DNA of 64,000 nt, from positions 8,126,824 through 8,190,823 of the forward strand of contig NC_066321.1 in assembly GCF_022539315.1 (NCBI RefSeq), written 5' to 3'. Origin of the DNA: Serinus canaria. Lineage: Eukaryota > Chordata > Aves > Passeriformes > Fringillidae. Both the position numbers and the translations under genes were made by a program. Within the stretch, counting starts at the first letter, position 1; each line of letters starts with the position of its first letter. Below are positions 38,001 to 50,205 of this stretch, one piece after another. The notes below the pieces were generated by a model, which was given only the letters and a program-made list of their open reading frames with translations, was not told where the DNA came from and did not search any database.

Positions 38001-38595
38001 GCTGAAATTCTCATATTAATTGCCAAGAACTGGAAACTGATACTTTAAGCAGGACAATAAATACTGTAACAAAGGCAGAAGTTTGAAGTCTGAGAAATTC
38101 ATATTTCCAAAACAGGCCTATGACTGAACTTGTGGAAGTTCTTAATTATTTAAATTCAACACAGGAGACTCAAAGTTACTCCCAGGGTCATCAGACTTGC
38201 TGCAGATTTTGAGATCCTCCTGAACATAACTGGCAATTCATACTATGACTTCAGTGGAGCTGTGTTGACTGACACCAAAAGGTGATCTCAAAATTCACCA
38301 AAAAGAGATGTTATTTTCAGTTAAACTTCTGTTCAGAGTTAAAAAAATCTTGGAACTGCCATTTTTACCTATTAAGCAATCTAAATACATCAGTACCTTG
38401 ACCATGCTTGTCTTGAAATATTTGAGCTTTCTTTGATAATATCAAGTTCCAGTACTTCAGAAATACATTTATCAGTCCTTCTGGTTTTCTTCTCTGGTGA
38501 CCAGCTTTTTCCTTTCATCTCCATGTAAGAGTTTTCTCCTCCATGGTCTTTGCTCACACATTTCTGGTCTACTTCCAAGTATGAAACATTTTAGT
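35081..38595. other. Anonymous non-coding sequence
   Basis: No gene is supported. It contains a C11 run at 35315-35325. The longest frame of the window (146 codons, plus strand 37135-37575) lies here. It is rich in P, S, H and W, with no domain, and is contradicted by overlapping minus-strand frames. I regard it as random. Confidence 0.55.
35315..35325. repeat. Poly(C) tract (C11)
   Basis: An uninterrupted run of 11 C residues, unusual in this AT-rich window. It is prone to sequencing length errors. Confidence 0.85.
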
Positions 38596-38629
38596 TCTCC
38601 CATTAGCTTTTAACTTTTGTGGATTTTGC

Positions 38630-38635
38630 TTTATT
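38630..38635 (-). promoter_or_regulatory. Possible polyadenylation signal AATAAA
   Basis: The minus strand reads AATAAA 18 bases after the stop codon of the candidate terminal exon at 38654-38744. The hexamer is common by chance in AT-rich DNA, so its value depends on whether that exon is real. Confidence 0.3.
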
Positions 38636-38653
38636 GGAACTGGCAACGTGGTG

Positions 38654-38744
38654 CTATTCAAACACAGCTCCATCTGTCAGAGTCGAGTCCTGCAGGTAGG
38701 GTGTCATGTTTGATTTCATGTTATCATTTGTTGTGTAGTCAGAG
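38654..38744 (-). CDS. Possible 3'-terminal coding exon of an unrecognised gene (partial)
   Basis: On the minus strand a textbook acceptor, CATTTCTTTTCTTTAG, ends at 38745. It has an 11-base pyrimidine-dominated tract and a plausible branch site (AGTAAAC) just upstream. The exon then reads one base of a split codon plus 29 residues starting SDYTTNDNMK and ending TLTDGAVFE, then TAG. The tail is polar and acidic, with Y, S and T residues, like the cytoplasmic end of a membrane protein, though this is only an impression. AATAAA follows after 18 bases. The exon keeps a CpG (TCG codon), and another lies just past the stop. Against it: 30 open codons after a good acceptor can occur by chance, I recognise no family, and no convincing preceding exon with a compatible phase was found upstream on the minus strand. 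Confidence 0.28.
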
Positions 38745-41700
38745 CTAAAGAAAAGAAATGTTTACTATAAAACAGTTACCTTCACAAATTCCTTTGAGAA
38801 TTGAATTAGGTTCATAAGGACTTACTTTTGTCCTTGTGAACACAGCCCTTCTGCACTGCCAGAGAGAAAACAGAAGGGATGTGCTCAGCTTTACTTGCTC
38901 CTTGTGTTTCCTCCCCTCTCCTGCTTTCCATGTGTCCTAAGCATGTATGTGAATTGGAATGGCAGTGTAACAGCTGATGGAAAACACTGTAGGCTTAAAA
39001 GAAAGCTGGCATTTTGGAGATTGAGTTTTCAGATTTGAAAAGGAATCTACTTTTATTGCCCAGCTTCAGAGCTGCTGCCTGGTATGAGGTTACATCTGAC
39101 ACTGAAAGAAGAGATATAGTTGATGTTTATCCCAGCAGGACAACAGTTGTACTTCACAGTCAGGGCTTCCCAGCCAGAAGGGGACTGGATGGGAAGCAAA
39201 AACTTCATTTCCTGGAGCCTTTCTGACATGCATATCAAATAGGTCTGGTGAGCACCATTATTTCCTTTGCAGTCTCCTAGACCACAAGATTGCTTCCTCT
39301 GTTCCTTTTTCTTCCCAAAAAGACATAACCTCAAAACCAGCAAAAATATGATGTTGATTATAGTCCAGAGACACCACAGCATATCTAGGAACCTTTGAAG
39401 CCCATTAGAGTGCTTGCCTTTTCACAAACAATATGCACATCTTACCTTGCAGGTCTCAATGAGCCCACATTGAACAAAAGCCTTCATTTTGCTTTATCCT
39501 GGGCACTACAACTGGCATTTTTTAAAGCCAGATAGAAGTGGCTATTCAGGTGTAAGAGCTTTCCTGAATTGCTTTCTCTTCCCTTAAAGTTTTCACAGTT
39601 GTGGTTTTTTTCTTCCAAACAGCAGCATGAATGTCTCTAGCCTGGCATTTCTTCAGGTGGACCTGCAATACACACCATGCACAGCCTCACCAGAGCAGTG
39701 GTGCCCCAAGGCAGAGAGCATGGCCAGCATCTCTCGTGCTCTCCCCCTTGGAGACACACCATGGTCAAGTGCTGACAGACAATCCATGTTCCAACAGGGA
39801 GAGAGAGATCCAGCACTTCCCAAAGGACTGAGTCCTCCTAATATTTAGGAGGAGCCTGAGTGCTGTGAGGCTGTTCCCTTAGGGGGGATCTGGCAGTAAC
39901 TGGCACTAAGAGGGGTGAAGGGGCAGAGCAGCTTTCCTGCCATGAGGACTCAGCAGAGCTGAGGGGTCAGAGGGGCTGGAAGTGTAAACACAGGGAAGTG
40001 GGATGCAGGTGGAGGGCTGGGTGCAGCTCTCACAGATGGCCCTGCTGGCACAGGCACCTGCCTCAGCCACAGGAGCCTGGCCTGACTCTGCACTTGGAAA
40101 AACAAACAGCTGGGGAAAGGCCATGTCTTAAACAATCAAAGCTCCTGTGCTCAGTAAATGTGAGCCATAAATCTTAGGGCTTACACTGACATCAGCACAG
40201 CTGACCCAGTGCTAGGCTGCTATCACAGGATCTGTGCTTTTAGTGCAAATAAAATACCATGTCAGGGGCAGGAACCAGCTAAGCCCTCTGCTATTAGCTC
40301 TGTTGCCATTGTAAGCACTTTTCCAGGAAGTGCTGCTGGAAGCAGCTATTTCAATTCACCCACAATTTGTTCCAAAGCAGATAGGACCAGATTCTCCAGA
40401 CTGATGGAATGTAAACCATCACAGTGGATGCAGAATGTCCAGAACTGAGGATACACACAGCCTCTCATCAATGGTTGTAGTGAGCTGGGGATTTGGAAAG
40501 CACTGGTATGTTGGACATTGTGGAAACAGCACAAAAAAAATCCTGTGCACTATGTAAAACTAGAAACAAAACTGCAAACTGATAGCTCCTATGTGACTTG
40601 TGCTCCAATTTAAACCAGAACAGCTCAATCCAAGCCCTGAACTAATGCATTAGAGTTACATTAACATTGCCTTTGCTGAGGAAGGCTGCTGGGATCCTTG
40701 GGACTCTGTTTTCTGGTACAGTAAGTTTATCCACAGCCATCTTCCCTCTTGGTTATTTAGTGGCTGTCCTGCACACATGGGAGGAATAGGGGACAGCTGA
40801 AAAGCCCTTACCCTGCAGCAAGCAGCTCCCAGAATCTCACTGCTCACAGCCTGCAAGGGCCCCAGAGCCTGAACCTGAGCCTCTCCTAAACAAAAGAAGA
40901 CAAGAGCAAACTCTGGATCCTGTACAGCTCATGCAATAGGCCCTGAAGCTGACAGTACAACACTGGAATTAAAGAGATCTTTCATTTTGTTTGCCTTGTA
41001 TTTACAGCTGCAAACATCAAGGGCTGGCTCACTGCACAGACCAACAACCCTTTAAGTACCAGCTTTGCAGAACAGCTGCTGCCTGACCAGGAGAGCCACC
41101 CTTCAGGGCCATTGTCATTAACAGTTCTGTAATTTATACTGATGGCAGGGAAACAAAACCAACTGCTGTTCAGGCACCAGAAATCCTCTGCTGGACAGCC
41201 AGTCTCTCTCCAAGGCTGCATACAGCCTGCTCCAGTTTAGGGAAGGATGGAAAAATGGAAGATGCTGCTGGTCACAGACATGTTCCAAACACCTGTCCCA
41301 TGCCTGGGGCCAGCAGAGCAGAGGTGATCACCAAGGCAGACCTGGCTGCACCAGCACCAACCAGGCTCTTTTTTAGCAGAATTAGAAGTTTGAGCTCACC
41401 TTTTGCTTGCTTTTAAATAACATGCGTGACAAGCTGATTCAGGGTTTCTGTGCAGTGATGTGTGAGCTTCTTGTGCCCACATCAAACTGACATGACTGAT
41501 GGCACTCAAAAAGGCTGTGACACACTTGGGATTTGACACCAAGTAGCCTGAGCACCTTCACCACCATGATTCTGACAGCTGCAGACCATGACTTCCCACC
41601 AGGGCACTAAATCCCTGCAGGGATTGTACCACAGCAAGCAGAAGATTCCCCTTTGATGGCTGCTTTCTGATTATCATCTGTACCTTGTTTTTGTTTCTCT

Positions 41701-43270
41701 GTACCTCACCTTTTCCTATACTGGTATTTATAGTCTCTAATTCTCTAGACACTTCTGTTTCCAGGCAGTGATGAGCTCCTCCTCACAAATCTATTTTGTC
41801 TCCTCTTTGTCTGCAGCTTTTAACACTGCACTGCTTAAACAACATGGGATTAAAATAACCAGAACTGAGGCAATGATGAAATGCTGGAAACATTTTTAAA
41901 AATAATGAGATCAATAAAGTTAAAGCCACATGCATTTGGAACTGTGGCAAGACTGTGATGTGAAGCCTGGATGTGAGTGGAGAATTCCCATTCTTGCAAT
42001 TGTTCACTCGCATGTTCACTTCATTAACTGTGTTGCACACCCAGAGATTACTCTGCCACAGGAGAAGTGCCTGGTTTAAATATTCGACCCATCAATTTTA
42101 CAAGTTAAAAATGAAACAATTTCTCTTTCTGCACCAGGGTCTGTGCTTGGAGCAGCAATGGTTGGCTGGTACCAGAAGGGAAGTGAGTGGGACCTGGGGC
42201 AGCAGGGCAGGAGGGTGGAGGGAGCTGGCTGAGCAGAAGGAGGGACACTGAGACACAAGTGTGGGTCAGGATCTGGCCCAGAGGCACTGCTCAGGGTCTG
42301 CCTCAGTCCCACAGCCAGTGGGGAAGTCCAGAGGGACAAGGCAGGTCCAAGGTCAGGAAGCAAAGTCAAGACTGAAAGCTCTCAGGTTGTGCTACCACAT
42401 TTACACCGCACACTGCTCAACACTAAACCACTTTAAAACATTATCCATTTTTTTTAGGATTATATTATTTTATACTCTGTTTGCTATTTCAGAGGAGAAT
42501 AAATTCTTAGCTAAATTTACACTGGTATTGCAAAAAAATTTAAAAATAGAGAAAGGAGGAATCAGCACCATACTTTGAGAGCTGTGACTGTGCTTCCCAA
42601 GTGCACTAGACAAGAGCCACAGAGCTCTTGAATATTCATATGCATCACAGATATACTAAAATAGAAAAGAGAAATCCCAGACTCCTTGAGAATCCACTGT
42701 GAGGACAATTGCCTGGGCTGTAAGAAGTCCAGGATTAACTCCCTGCTGAGCCATTCTCCCACTTCCCACAGGTAAATACCTTAGCTCAGAGTGTCATGAC
42801 TGCTCTAGGTGACATCAGCCAACTTCAGAAACCTTCTGCCCTGAACAAAATTACCCAAACTTTTAGTTTTAGGAAGTGCTTGCATTTCCAGATATTTTCA
42901 CTTTTAACAAATCAGGGATGTTATGAGGGGCAGTAGGAGACACTTTTTAAGAAATCAAACACCTCAAAAGAAAAATATTTTGATGCAGTTCTAATTCTTA
43001 CACAGCCTAAACGGGCAAGACCAATGAGAATAGTAGAAAGAATAATCATTCCTTGAGAGGAGGAAAACAGAGAGGCAAAGTTGCTTACCCAAAATAAATC
43101 TTCTGGGTAACCATTTAGTTAGCATCTTACTCAAAAGGCTACTTCAGATATTTAAAATGCATTCCTCTCACTTTCTGTCCCATATAACAAACACCAGACA
43201 GATGCTTGTATTCTCATAAGTGTGAATCTTGAATTCTTCTTCTATCATCTGTTTTAAACAGCAGAGTCTG
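38745..43270. other. Anonymous non-coding sequence
   Basis: No further exon could be supported. If the candidate exon at 38.7 kb is real, this block would be its upstream intron. A second good acceptor-like sequence (CTCTTCTTTCAG, minus strand) ends near 39106 but leads to no convincing exon. The blocks at 39.6-40.1 and 42.1-42.4 kb are locally GC-richer, which explains clusters of overlapping frames on both strands there. Confidence 0.5.
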
Positions 43271-43440
43271 ATCTTCCTGTGACAGAGTTGTGGAATCCCA
43301 ATGTATAAATCTGTTTGTGATTTGTAAATGTCGGTACATGCGGTACTTGGGCATTTGATTACTGGCTGCCTCGAGCATACAGACTAGCAGATTAAAGCCC
43401 TGGCATTCTTGTCAGAATTAACTCATCCTAATGCTTCTGA
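43271..43440. promoter_or_regulatory. Candidate conserved non-coding element with retained CpGs
   Basis: This is a high-complexity block with three CpGs within about 45 bases. It has a duplicated CGGTAC (43332-43337 and 43341-43346) and a CTCGAG palindrome at 43370-43375, followed by homeodomain-like GATTAAAG and TAACTCATCCTAAT. Such composition stands out from the CpG-poor surroundings and suggests purifying selection. The minus strand has a frame of about 50 codons through it, including MPKYRMYRHLQ, so a short exon is an alternative, but no good splice sites bound it. Confidence 0.25.
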
Positions 43441-46399
43441 AAACAACTCTCACATGCAGAAGTAATTCCCTTCAAGGTTTTTCAAATATTCCTTCATTTA
43501 AATTACTCCACTTGTCCTTGAAAATGGCAGAACTTGTTTCAAAAAGACCCAGTTGACAACAAACTCACAGGGTCACATGGGCAAAGTATTTAACTCCTTT
43601 GATTTTGAGGGACAAATATGAAAGAAGCAGAAACCTAAAAGTCTTCAAAGTAATCCCAGTCAAAGCCATACACCAGCACTGTATGCAGCTCCCACAGCTG
43701 GGACTATAAATAGGTATTCAGACCAAAGCTGTGAAGGAAAAACAAGCAAAAAAAATGTCCCTAATTTCACCTGAAAAAATTTCAAATATTCACAAAAATG
43801 TAACAAATACCATCATTTCTCTGCTGACAAAAGAACTGATCTCTCCTCACTTATCAATCTCTTGCTCCTCTTGTCATTTAATGGAGCCCCCTCATCTTTC
43901 TTACTCAGATTCTTTTCAGTAGAATTCATTTTTGCCTTCTTGTTGCTATCACTGAATGGCTTCTCTAGCAAAGCTCTTTTTGGTCCAGTACAGATGGAAA
44001 ATAAACATCATTTTCAGCTCCAGCTTGTAATGTAAAAGCTTGTAAATTAGAGCCACCTCCATGTACCTTATTTTACTTTCTCCATACTCAAAAATGTCCA
44101 TTCAGGAGCCATGCACTGTCACAAAGAGATGCAGGGCAGCCCGAGTTTCAGTGCCAAAGACAGAGGGACAGATAAAGCACCTTCCCTCTAAAAAACCTGC
44201 TCTGCTCCATCTGTTCCAGTCTGTTCTGCCCTTTACACTGCTCAAAGACACATTTGTAACATTACACAGTGCAGTACAATACACAGGTATGCAGTATAAT
44301 GTTGAACAGAAGACTTGATTTCTCTTGTCTAATCAAGACTATTTTACATATTAGAGTTTCATCCTATTTTTCTCCAAGCTAATTCAGTAGCATGAAGATT
44401 AAGCACTAACTGATGAAGGTGAAGACATACTTAGAACCTAAGTGTTGCACTATGCCCATTAAGACAATCACTCGTAGATGATTGTAAAAGTGTTATTCAA
44501 AAATTTGTATTAAAAAGCTGAAGAAAAAAAAAGCCATATAACTGCCAGGAACTTACTCATTGTTTTATTTAGTGGGTTGGGTTTTCCCTTGTTCCTGAGC
44601 TTTCATTTTGAGCCACAGCAAAGCAAACCCATTTTCCACTTAATTTAGAAGTGGCAGCATGACACACCTCCAGAGAATCTTGCCTACTGAAAATGCTTGA
44701 TTTTATGTCAAGGGTTCATTTTTTTTCCAAATGAAAGTAAGGGATAGTTAACAGTAAAACAAAGTGTTAACCATTTGTCTAAAATTCTGCAATTTGTGGA
44801 AGCCTCACTGTGTCTCAAAAGACAATGGTAACAGTCCCTTCTATTCACTTTCAATTAAATAGAAAAGCCATAGGAATCCTACTGCTCTGCCATGGGATAG
44901 TGAAAGGTTTCCATGGTCAGTGCAGCATGCAATTAGTGAAAACCATAACTTTGGAGTACATTGCCAGCACCCTGCAGGGAGAATTAGATCTCCACGGCTG
45001 CCACTAAGCCTCATTTTTACAAGGTGGATGGAAAGTTTCCTGCTCTGAGGATTGAGACTGAACAACAAATGAGAGTGACTTAACTTGTGCATATTTTTAT
45101 TCTGTTTTTCTGGTTAAATTAGAAGTAGGAATTGCAGTGAGATGCAATAATAATGGACACATCCATAGAGATGTTTAACTGGCTTACAGAAGTGTGTTAT
45201 TTCTTTGGAAAAAAACCACAGAACATTAAAGCAACCCCTAAGGACTCAAGAGGTGCAGACATACCTGTCTACCCAGCCATGCACTGGGTTTTCCACAGGA
45301 GGAATTAAATATCTATTGCAGATGGGTTTGATCATAGCCACTTTGTGTGCCTCAGACTGCTTCCATAAATTGTGACATCCTCTGTCTACAAGGCCTCCTG
45401 AACATTGCAATACCTTCCTAGGGAGAAACAAAACATTCCCACCATCAGAGACCTCCAGCCAGTGAGAACTCTGAACACTCCCACACCAAACTCCTGTAGA
45501 ATCTCCCTTCCTTGGTTGTCACAGCAAAGGGCACAAGCTCCACTTGAACAAACTAATAAGAAGGAGGGAGTGGGAAGCTGAGAGGTGGCTGCTCTGAAAC
45601 CTAATCCTGGAGCACTGCAAAGCCAGCCAGTAAAACCAGTGATCCTGCAGCTCCCTCATGCACACAGTCAGGGCATGGTAAGGCCAAGCTTTGCTTGCCC
45701 CCTGAAATAAGGATCTGCTGCAAGAACCCAAGCAAGAGATTTAAATTACAAAAAGTTTCAGAAATAAAGCAAAGTATCTCCGAATTCCTGCTTGCTCTCC
45801 CAAGGGATGTAACACAGAGAGCCAGCTATGAAGCAGCTGCTGTGTGCTAAATCCCTGCAGAGAAGAGAGCATTATACTTGTAAGGACAAGTATTAGATAT
45901 CCATAGGGACTTGGATGCAGCTCTAGTGATGGAAAAGTTTTTTTGCACCCAGAAGGAATATTGAATCCCTGTATAAGAAAAGGACAAGGGCTGAGTTTCT
46001 GTAACCTAGGTGCTTTTGGCAATGCAAAACTGACTGTCTGGGTCCAGCAGACAACCTTGTTCTATTTTCAAGAAAGTGCTGATTGTTTTGCTTCCCTTTT
46101 TTTTTCTTGCTAGAGCTGGGACAAGACCCAGAGAAAGCCATGCTGGGATGAAATAACCACAGAAATTTTCTGAAATTCATAATATTATTTAGAAATAGAG
46201 AAGTCCTCAGGTAGCATGACACACCTGAGAACTGTGAGAACTATGTTTGTCTGAAAAGTAAATAAATATGATTGAAAGCAAAGAAACACATTTCCCCTTA
46301 ATTACTATTTGTTCAATACCTACTTATGACACATTTGTCTTTAGGAAATTAAATTAATTTTTCAACCTCACCAGCAAAAGTCTACACTTGTGCATCCTA
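43441..46399. other. Anonymous non-coding sequence
   Basis: No gene or element was identified. Short frames on both strands near 44.1, 44.8 and 45.7-46.2 kb are uninformative. Confidence 0.55.
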
Positions 46400-46640
46400 T
46401 GATTATAGCAATCTCAAATTAATGACCCACTGATTCCTGATTATTAAAGTGTAATAGTTCTGTGATTAGAATTGTCAATTAAACAATACAATATATGAAG
46501 CTGGCTGAGGCAGCTGCACTGTTTGCTGTGCACGTGCTCGATCTACAAGAGGGAGTTATCACTTGCAACTCCTCAGGAGGAGTGACACAATCAGGAATTA
46601 CCCACACACTGATGAATTAAACCATGACTTTTCAGCAGGG
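46400..46640. promoter_or_regulatory. Candidate enhancer / conserved non-coding element
   Basis: The left half is rich in homeodomain-type cores (ATTAAAG, GTAATAG, GATTAGAATTG, CAATTAAAC). The right half has a CAGCTG E-box at 46511-46516 and a CACGTG E-box at 46531-46536, with a CpG-retaining CTCGAT next to it. A 16-base palindrome-like site, ACTCCTC-AG-GAGGAGT, lies at 46568-46583. The sequence has low repetition and no long open frame. This clustering of distinct motif classes is what developmental enhancers often show. Conservation and activity are inferred, not shown. Confidence 0.3.
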
Positions 46641-49600
46641 ACTTTTTAAATTGTCATAGACTCATAATACACAGATCCCTCGTTATTAAAGGTTGATGCA
46701 CATTAAGCACCAAAAAAACCTATAGACACAGCAACTCAAGAAAGGACTTATGACATGAAAATCACTGCTTAGACAAAATTTTAAATCCCTTAAAATCCCA
46801 ACAGCCTCAGGAGGCTGGATCTAGTGTGCATGTGGTGTTATGGAAAACCTGCAGAATTATCTGTTTCATGTTGCGAATTCTTTTCATTAAGGGATAACAT
46901 GCACTGTGCTTCTAACAAGAAATCTGGGGAATTAATCCTTGCTTCCGGCAAGTTTGAATGACTGTAACTTCTCTTTAAACATCACAGAGAGCAAAATTCC
47001 CAAGAGAGAAAATATCTCTTATTTCAGTACTGAGGACTCAATTTCTAGGACTTCACAAATCTGTGATTCCTAATATATGTGCTATCAATTTAGATATTTC
47101 CTTAATTCTCTCACACCGTATCAGAGTAAAATTTTTGGTGACATGTATGCCATGAACTTCCACTGGGCTATGGAAAGATAATTTGATGATATCTATCAGC
47201 CATTTTTATGGCCAGCCAACACTAGGCAACAAATACCAGCTGTGTTTCCTACACTGGACAGAGACTGGTTAATAGGGCACATGGAACATTGAAAAATCCT
47301 GTAGGACTTTCAGAGAGGAACTCTAATCAAATAAAGCTCATTATTAAGGCCAGATATTTTAGATGTCATCAGTGATCCTTCTATGTTTACATAAGGTTTT
47401 ACTTACCCCTTATTTGCACCAAGAATCAGTAGCAGTGAGGCCCATTCAGTGAAATTACCATTTTAACATAAATACTGGGAATATTCACAGAGATATTGAT
47501 CTTTGATTTAGCCCTGCCCCCATGTGGTCTCTCATGTAGTTTTCTTTTATTAAAACTGCCACTGCCAAATACTTAGGAAAGTCAAGATGTTTCTTGCCAC
47601 CTTCTATTCATATTTTTAGCTTTCTCCATCCACTTGTTCTACAATTTCATCTTGATCTACCTGCTGCCTTCACTTCTTCCCATTTCTCATTCTCTTTCAA
47701 GTCTTTCTAACTGACTGGCCATTTCTAAGTAGATCCACCCAATTCTTCCCATGATCCACACCCAGCTGCAGTGTACAACTGAGTCACTTGACATGACTCA
47801 TATTGGTTGAGCAGAGATATCTGAGCATTAAAATTCAGAGGAAATTACAATTCACAGATATTATACTGAACAGGAACAAGAAGTGGGACAAATTCTCAGG
47901 TGGTTGCTGTGGATGAGCTCTGCTCTCAGGAATCTCTATCCTTCCCCATAACAATATAAAGTAGTGTAACAATAATACCATCAGTCTGGGAAATTCTGGG
48001 TAATGCAGTTTACTTTCATTTAAAACTAAAGGAAAGGTTGCTCTTGCAGTGGAATTTACAGCCTTTCAAGTTACAGGTGGGCATTTTCAGAAGACATGAA
48101 AGGAAATTGGGACAAGGATGCGTTATTAATAGTCAGCAACATGTTCTCTTGCTCCCAAATTTTCCACCTTCCAGGAGCAAGTTGGCACTGTGAACTTCAT
48201 TTTATCAAAGAATGTTTTTTTCATCTTTGCAGAATGGATGACAGGTTAGACTGAAGTTTAACAAAGAGGGATTCTGCTGATATACCCTAGTTGTGTTCTT
48301 TTCTTCACAAACTCATCTGGCAAATACTGTATGATCTTACTCAACTCCAGTTCAGTTCAGTCAAACTCCTGAAGTTCAGTACAGGTTCCCTACATTCAAA
48401 GACTGCATTCAGACTTCTCTAACCCATTTCAAAGGGTTTTGATGTCATCACCTCTGGAGACACCATGCTTGCTATATCCCAGTCATACACCAGCTGTATC
48501 TCTAGTGGTAAAACATGCTCATCCAAGCAACTTTTCTTTCTCAGACTATGCAGAGCCTTTTTCCAGACACCAGCCTGGAAACAAATTCATGCCTTCTGTC
48601 TTGTCCTCTTGACATCAGCTCTAAAAACACAAACCTACAAATGAAATGCTGCCTGTGAAGTTTGCTGCCCTCCTACCCTGATCACCAGAAGACAACTTTT
48701 CCTTTTTGCTAGCAGCACACCCCTGTGAAAACTTCCTGTTGGCTTGAAGCAAGCAAAGCAGAAAACATTCCCATATGAAACAGAGTGTATTCCATTTCCC
48801 CAGGCAGTGCAATGCCCTGAGTAACCCCAGCACCAGTCAGAAATAGTTATAAATTAGTACTTATGACTACATAAGCTGACTTCTGGTGATAAACTACTTA
48901 ATCATGAGCTAATGGCTCTCTTACAGTCAGTTATTCCAGTGCCAGAGTCTGCTGGCTCAAGTTGCCCTATATGCCCTTGTGTTAATTACTTTGACTAACT
49001 ACAGGAGTGACTTATTAAATTTACTGATTGCCCTGTCTATAAACCAATATTTTCCAATTCTTCTCCATCCATAACCAGAGTACTGCTCTGTTTAGCACTG
49101 ATAATTTTTCATTGGCCTATGTTGCTTTTGTAGAAATTCAGTGAAATTTCCCTCTGTTTACAGGGCCAGATTCAGTGATTAAGTTGTTTTGTTATAGCCC
49201 TCTCCAAGGGCACTTTTTCTTCCAACTCCAAGGTTTTACATTTAGCAATCAGTAAAATAGACAAATATTATATGCCTTTGATATTAAGATGTATGGGACC
49301 TCATTCAATTTACATCTTCTTCCAATGCTGCTGAACCATTCTTGCAATTTGCAGAGATGCTGCAGCAGTTCAGGCATTATTAGCAGTGCCATTTTTAACT
49401 TCTTTCAAGTACAAGTTAATGTCATTATCATCACTATGTATCAGTGCCCCACCTGAGCTGACAATTATGAAAGGAAGAACACCACTGGAAAAAGTCAGAG
49501 ACTTCCTCAGCATTACTAATTGTAATGCCAGAGTGCCTGTTAGTCTGCATATATGTATCAGGAAATAAATTATTTCAGTTTACTATTACATTTTCCATCC

Positions 49601-49969
49601 TCTCCCATCAGTAACTAGTTTCTGAAATTTCTGCTTATTTTGGTCATCCAAGACCACAAATTTAAATATCTTTGCATAGTGTGTCTTGAAGCAGACTAAA
49701 AAGGTCACCCTTCTGCTAGGAGCATTAAACTTGGCTCTCTCAGGTGCAGAGTTGGTGAGCACCTTGCTCCCCTCTCAATTAGTATAATTACTTATCCCTG
49801 TACTTCACCAGTGGCAGAATCCAGAGCAGGCAGGGATACAGCATTGCCTCTGGTACTGCAGGGTAACAATGGCAAGGTCTCACATTTATTTCAGACAACC
49901 TGAAGAGGAACAGAACTGTAATTTCTGGTGTCTCTAATGCATTATCTTCCATACATGTAATTCCCTTTA
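46641..49969. other. Anonymous non-coding sequence
   Basis: No gene is visible; very few frames reach 60 codons. The pyrimidine-rich stretch at 47.6-47.75 kb and the block at 48.3-48.6 kb might be decayed transposon, but I could not match either to a family. Confidence 0.55.
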
Positions 49970-50115
49970 GCTTTTCAGAGAGTTATCTGGATTTGGAGGT
50001 CGTGCAGCAGCACAGCAGAGGCTGCTCAGCGCAGGAGAATTAAGGACTCATTAAACACCTTGGTGCCAGCTCCTGGAGGGAATGCAGCTTAATTAGGATA
50101 AGGAGAGGCTTTCCA
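49970..50115. promoter_or_regulatory. Candidate conserved non-coding element
   Basis: This short block has two CpGs (GGTCGTGC near 50000 and CAGCGCAGG near 50030), a palindromic homeodomain site TTAATTA at 50089-50095 and CATTAAAC at 50050. It has balanced, non-repetitive composition. It precedes a T26 tract by about 65 bases. It could be a small enhancer; this rests on composition and motifs only. Confidence 0.22.
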
Positions 50116-50179
50116 AGGTACAGTAACCTCCCCAAACTGTTTTATGGCATTTTAGTATTGCCTAGAATGCCAGCAGAAC

Positions 50180-50205
50180 TTTTTTTTTTTTTTTTTTTTT
50201 TTTTT
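50180..50205. repeat. Long poly(T) tract (T26)
   Basis: This is the longest mononucleotide run in the window. It would be the poly(A) tail of a minus-strand retroposed sequence if one existed, but the sequence to its right was not recognised as a parent gene or element. Confidence 0.9.

Noticed and set aside
38390..38578. Minus-strand 62-codon frame just downstream of the candidate terminal exon
   Set aside because: It needs a TTG start, has no recognisable features, and would lie past the stop and poly(A) signal of the candidate exon.
39053..39120. Second strong acceptor-like site (CTCTTCTTTCAG, minus strand) ending near 39106
   Set aside because: All three frames after it give short peptides that end without a donor that fits the 38.7 kb exon. 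Pyrimidine tracts ending in CAG are common.
39240..39404. Minus-strand frame with a hydrophobic stretch (TIINIIFLLVLRLCLF) followed by KKKEQRK, like a transmembrane segment with stop-transfer
   Set aside because: It was attractive as an upstream exon for the candidate tail at 38.7 kb. However, the acceptor is weak and no donor gives a convincing compatible phase. AT-rich DNA often encodes I/L/F runs by chance.
47560..47780. Pyrimidine-rich stretch that might be an old LINE fragment
   Set aside because: It lacks an ordered set of landmarks to any family I know, unlike the CR1 copy at 7.3-7.7 kb.
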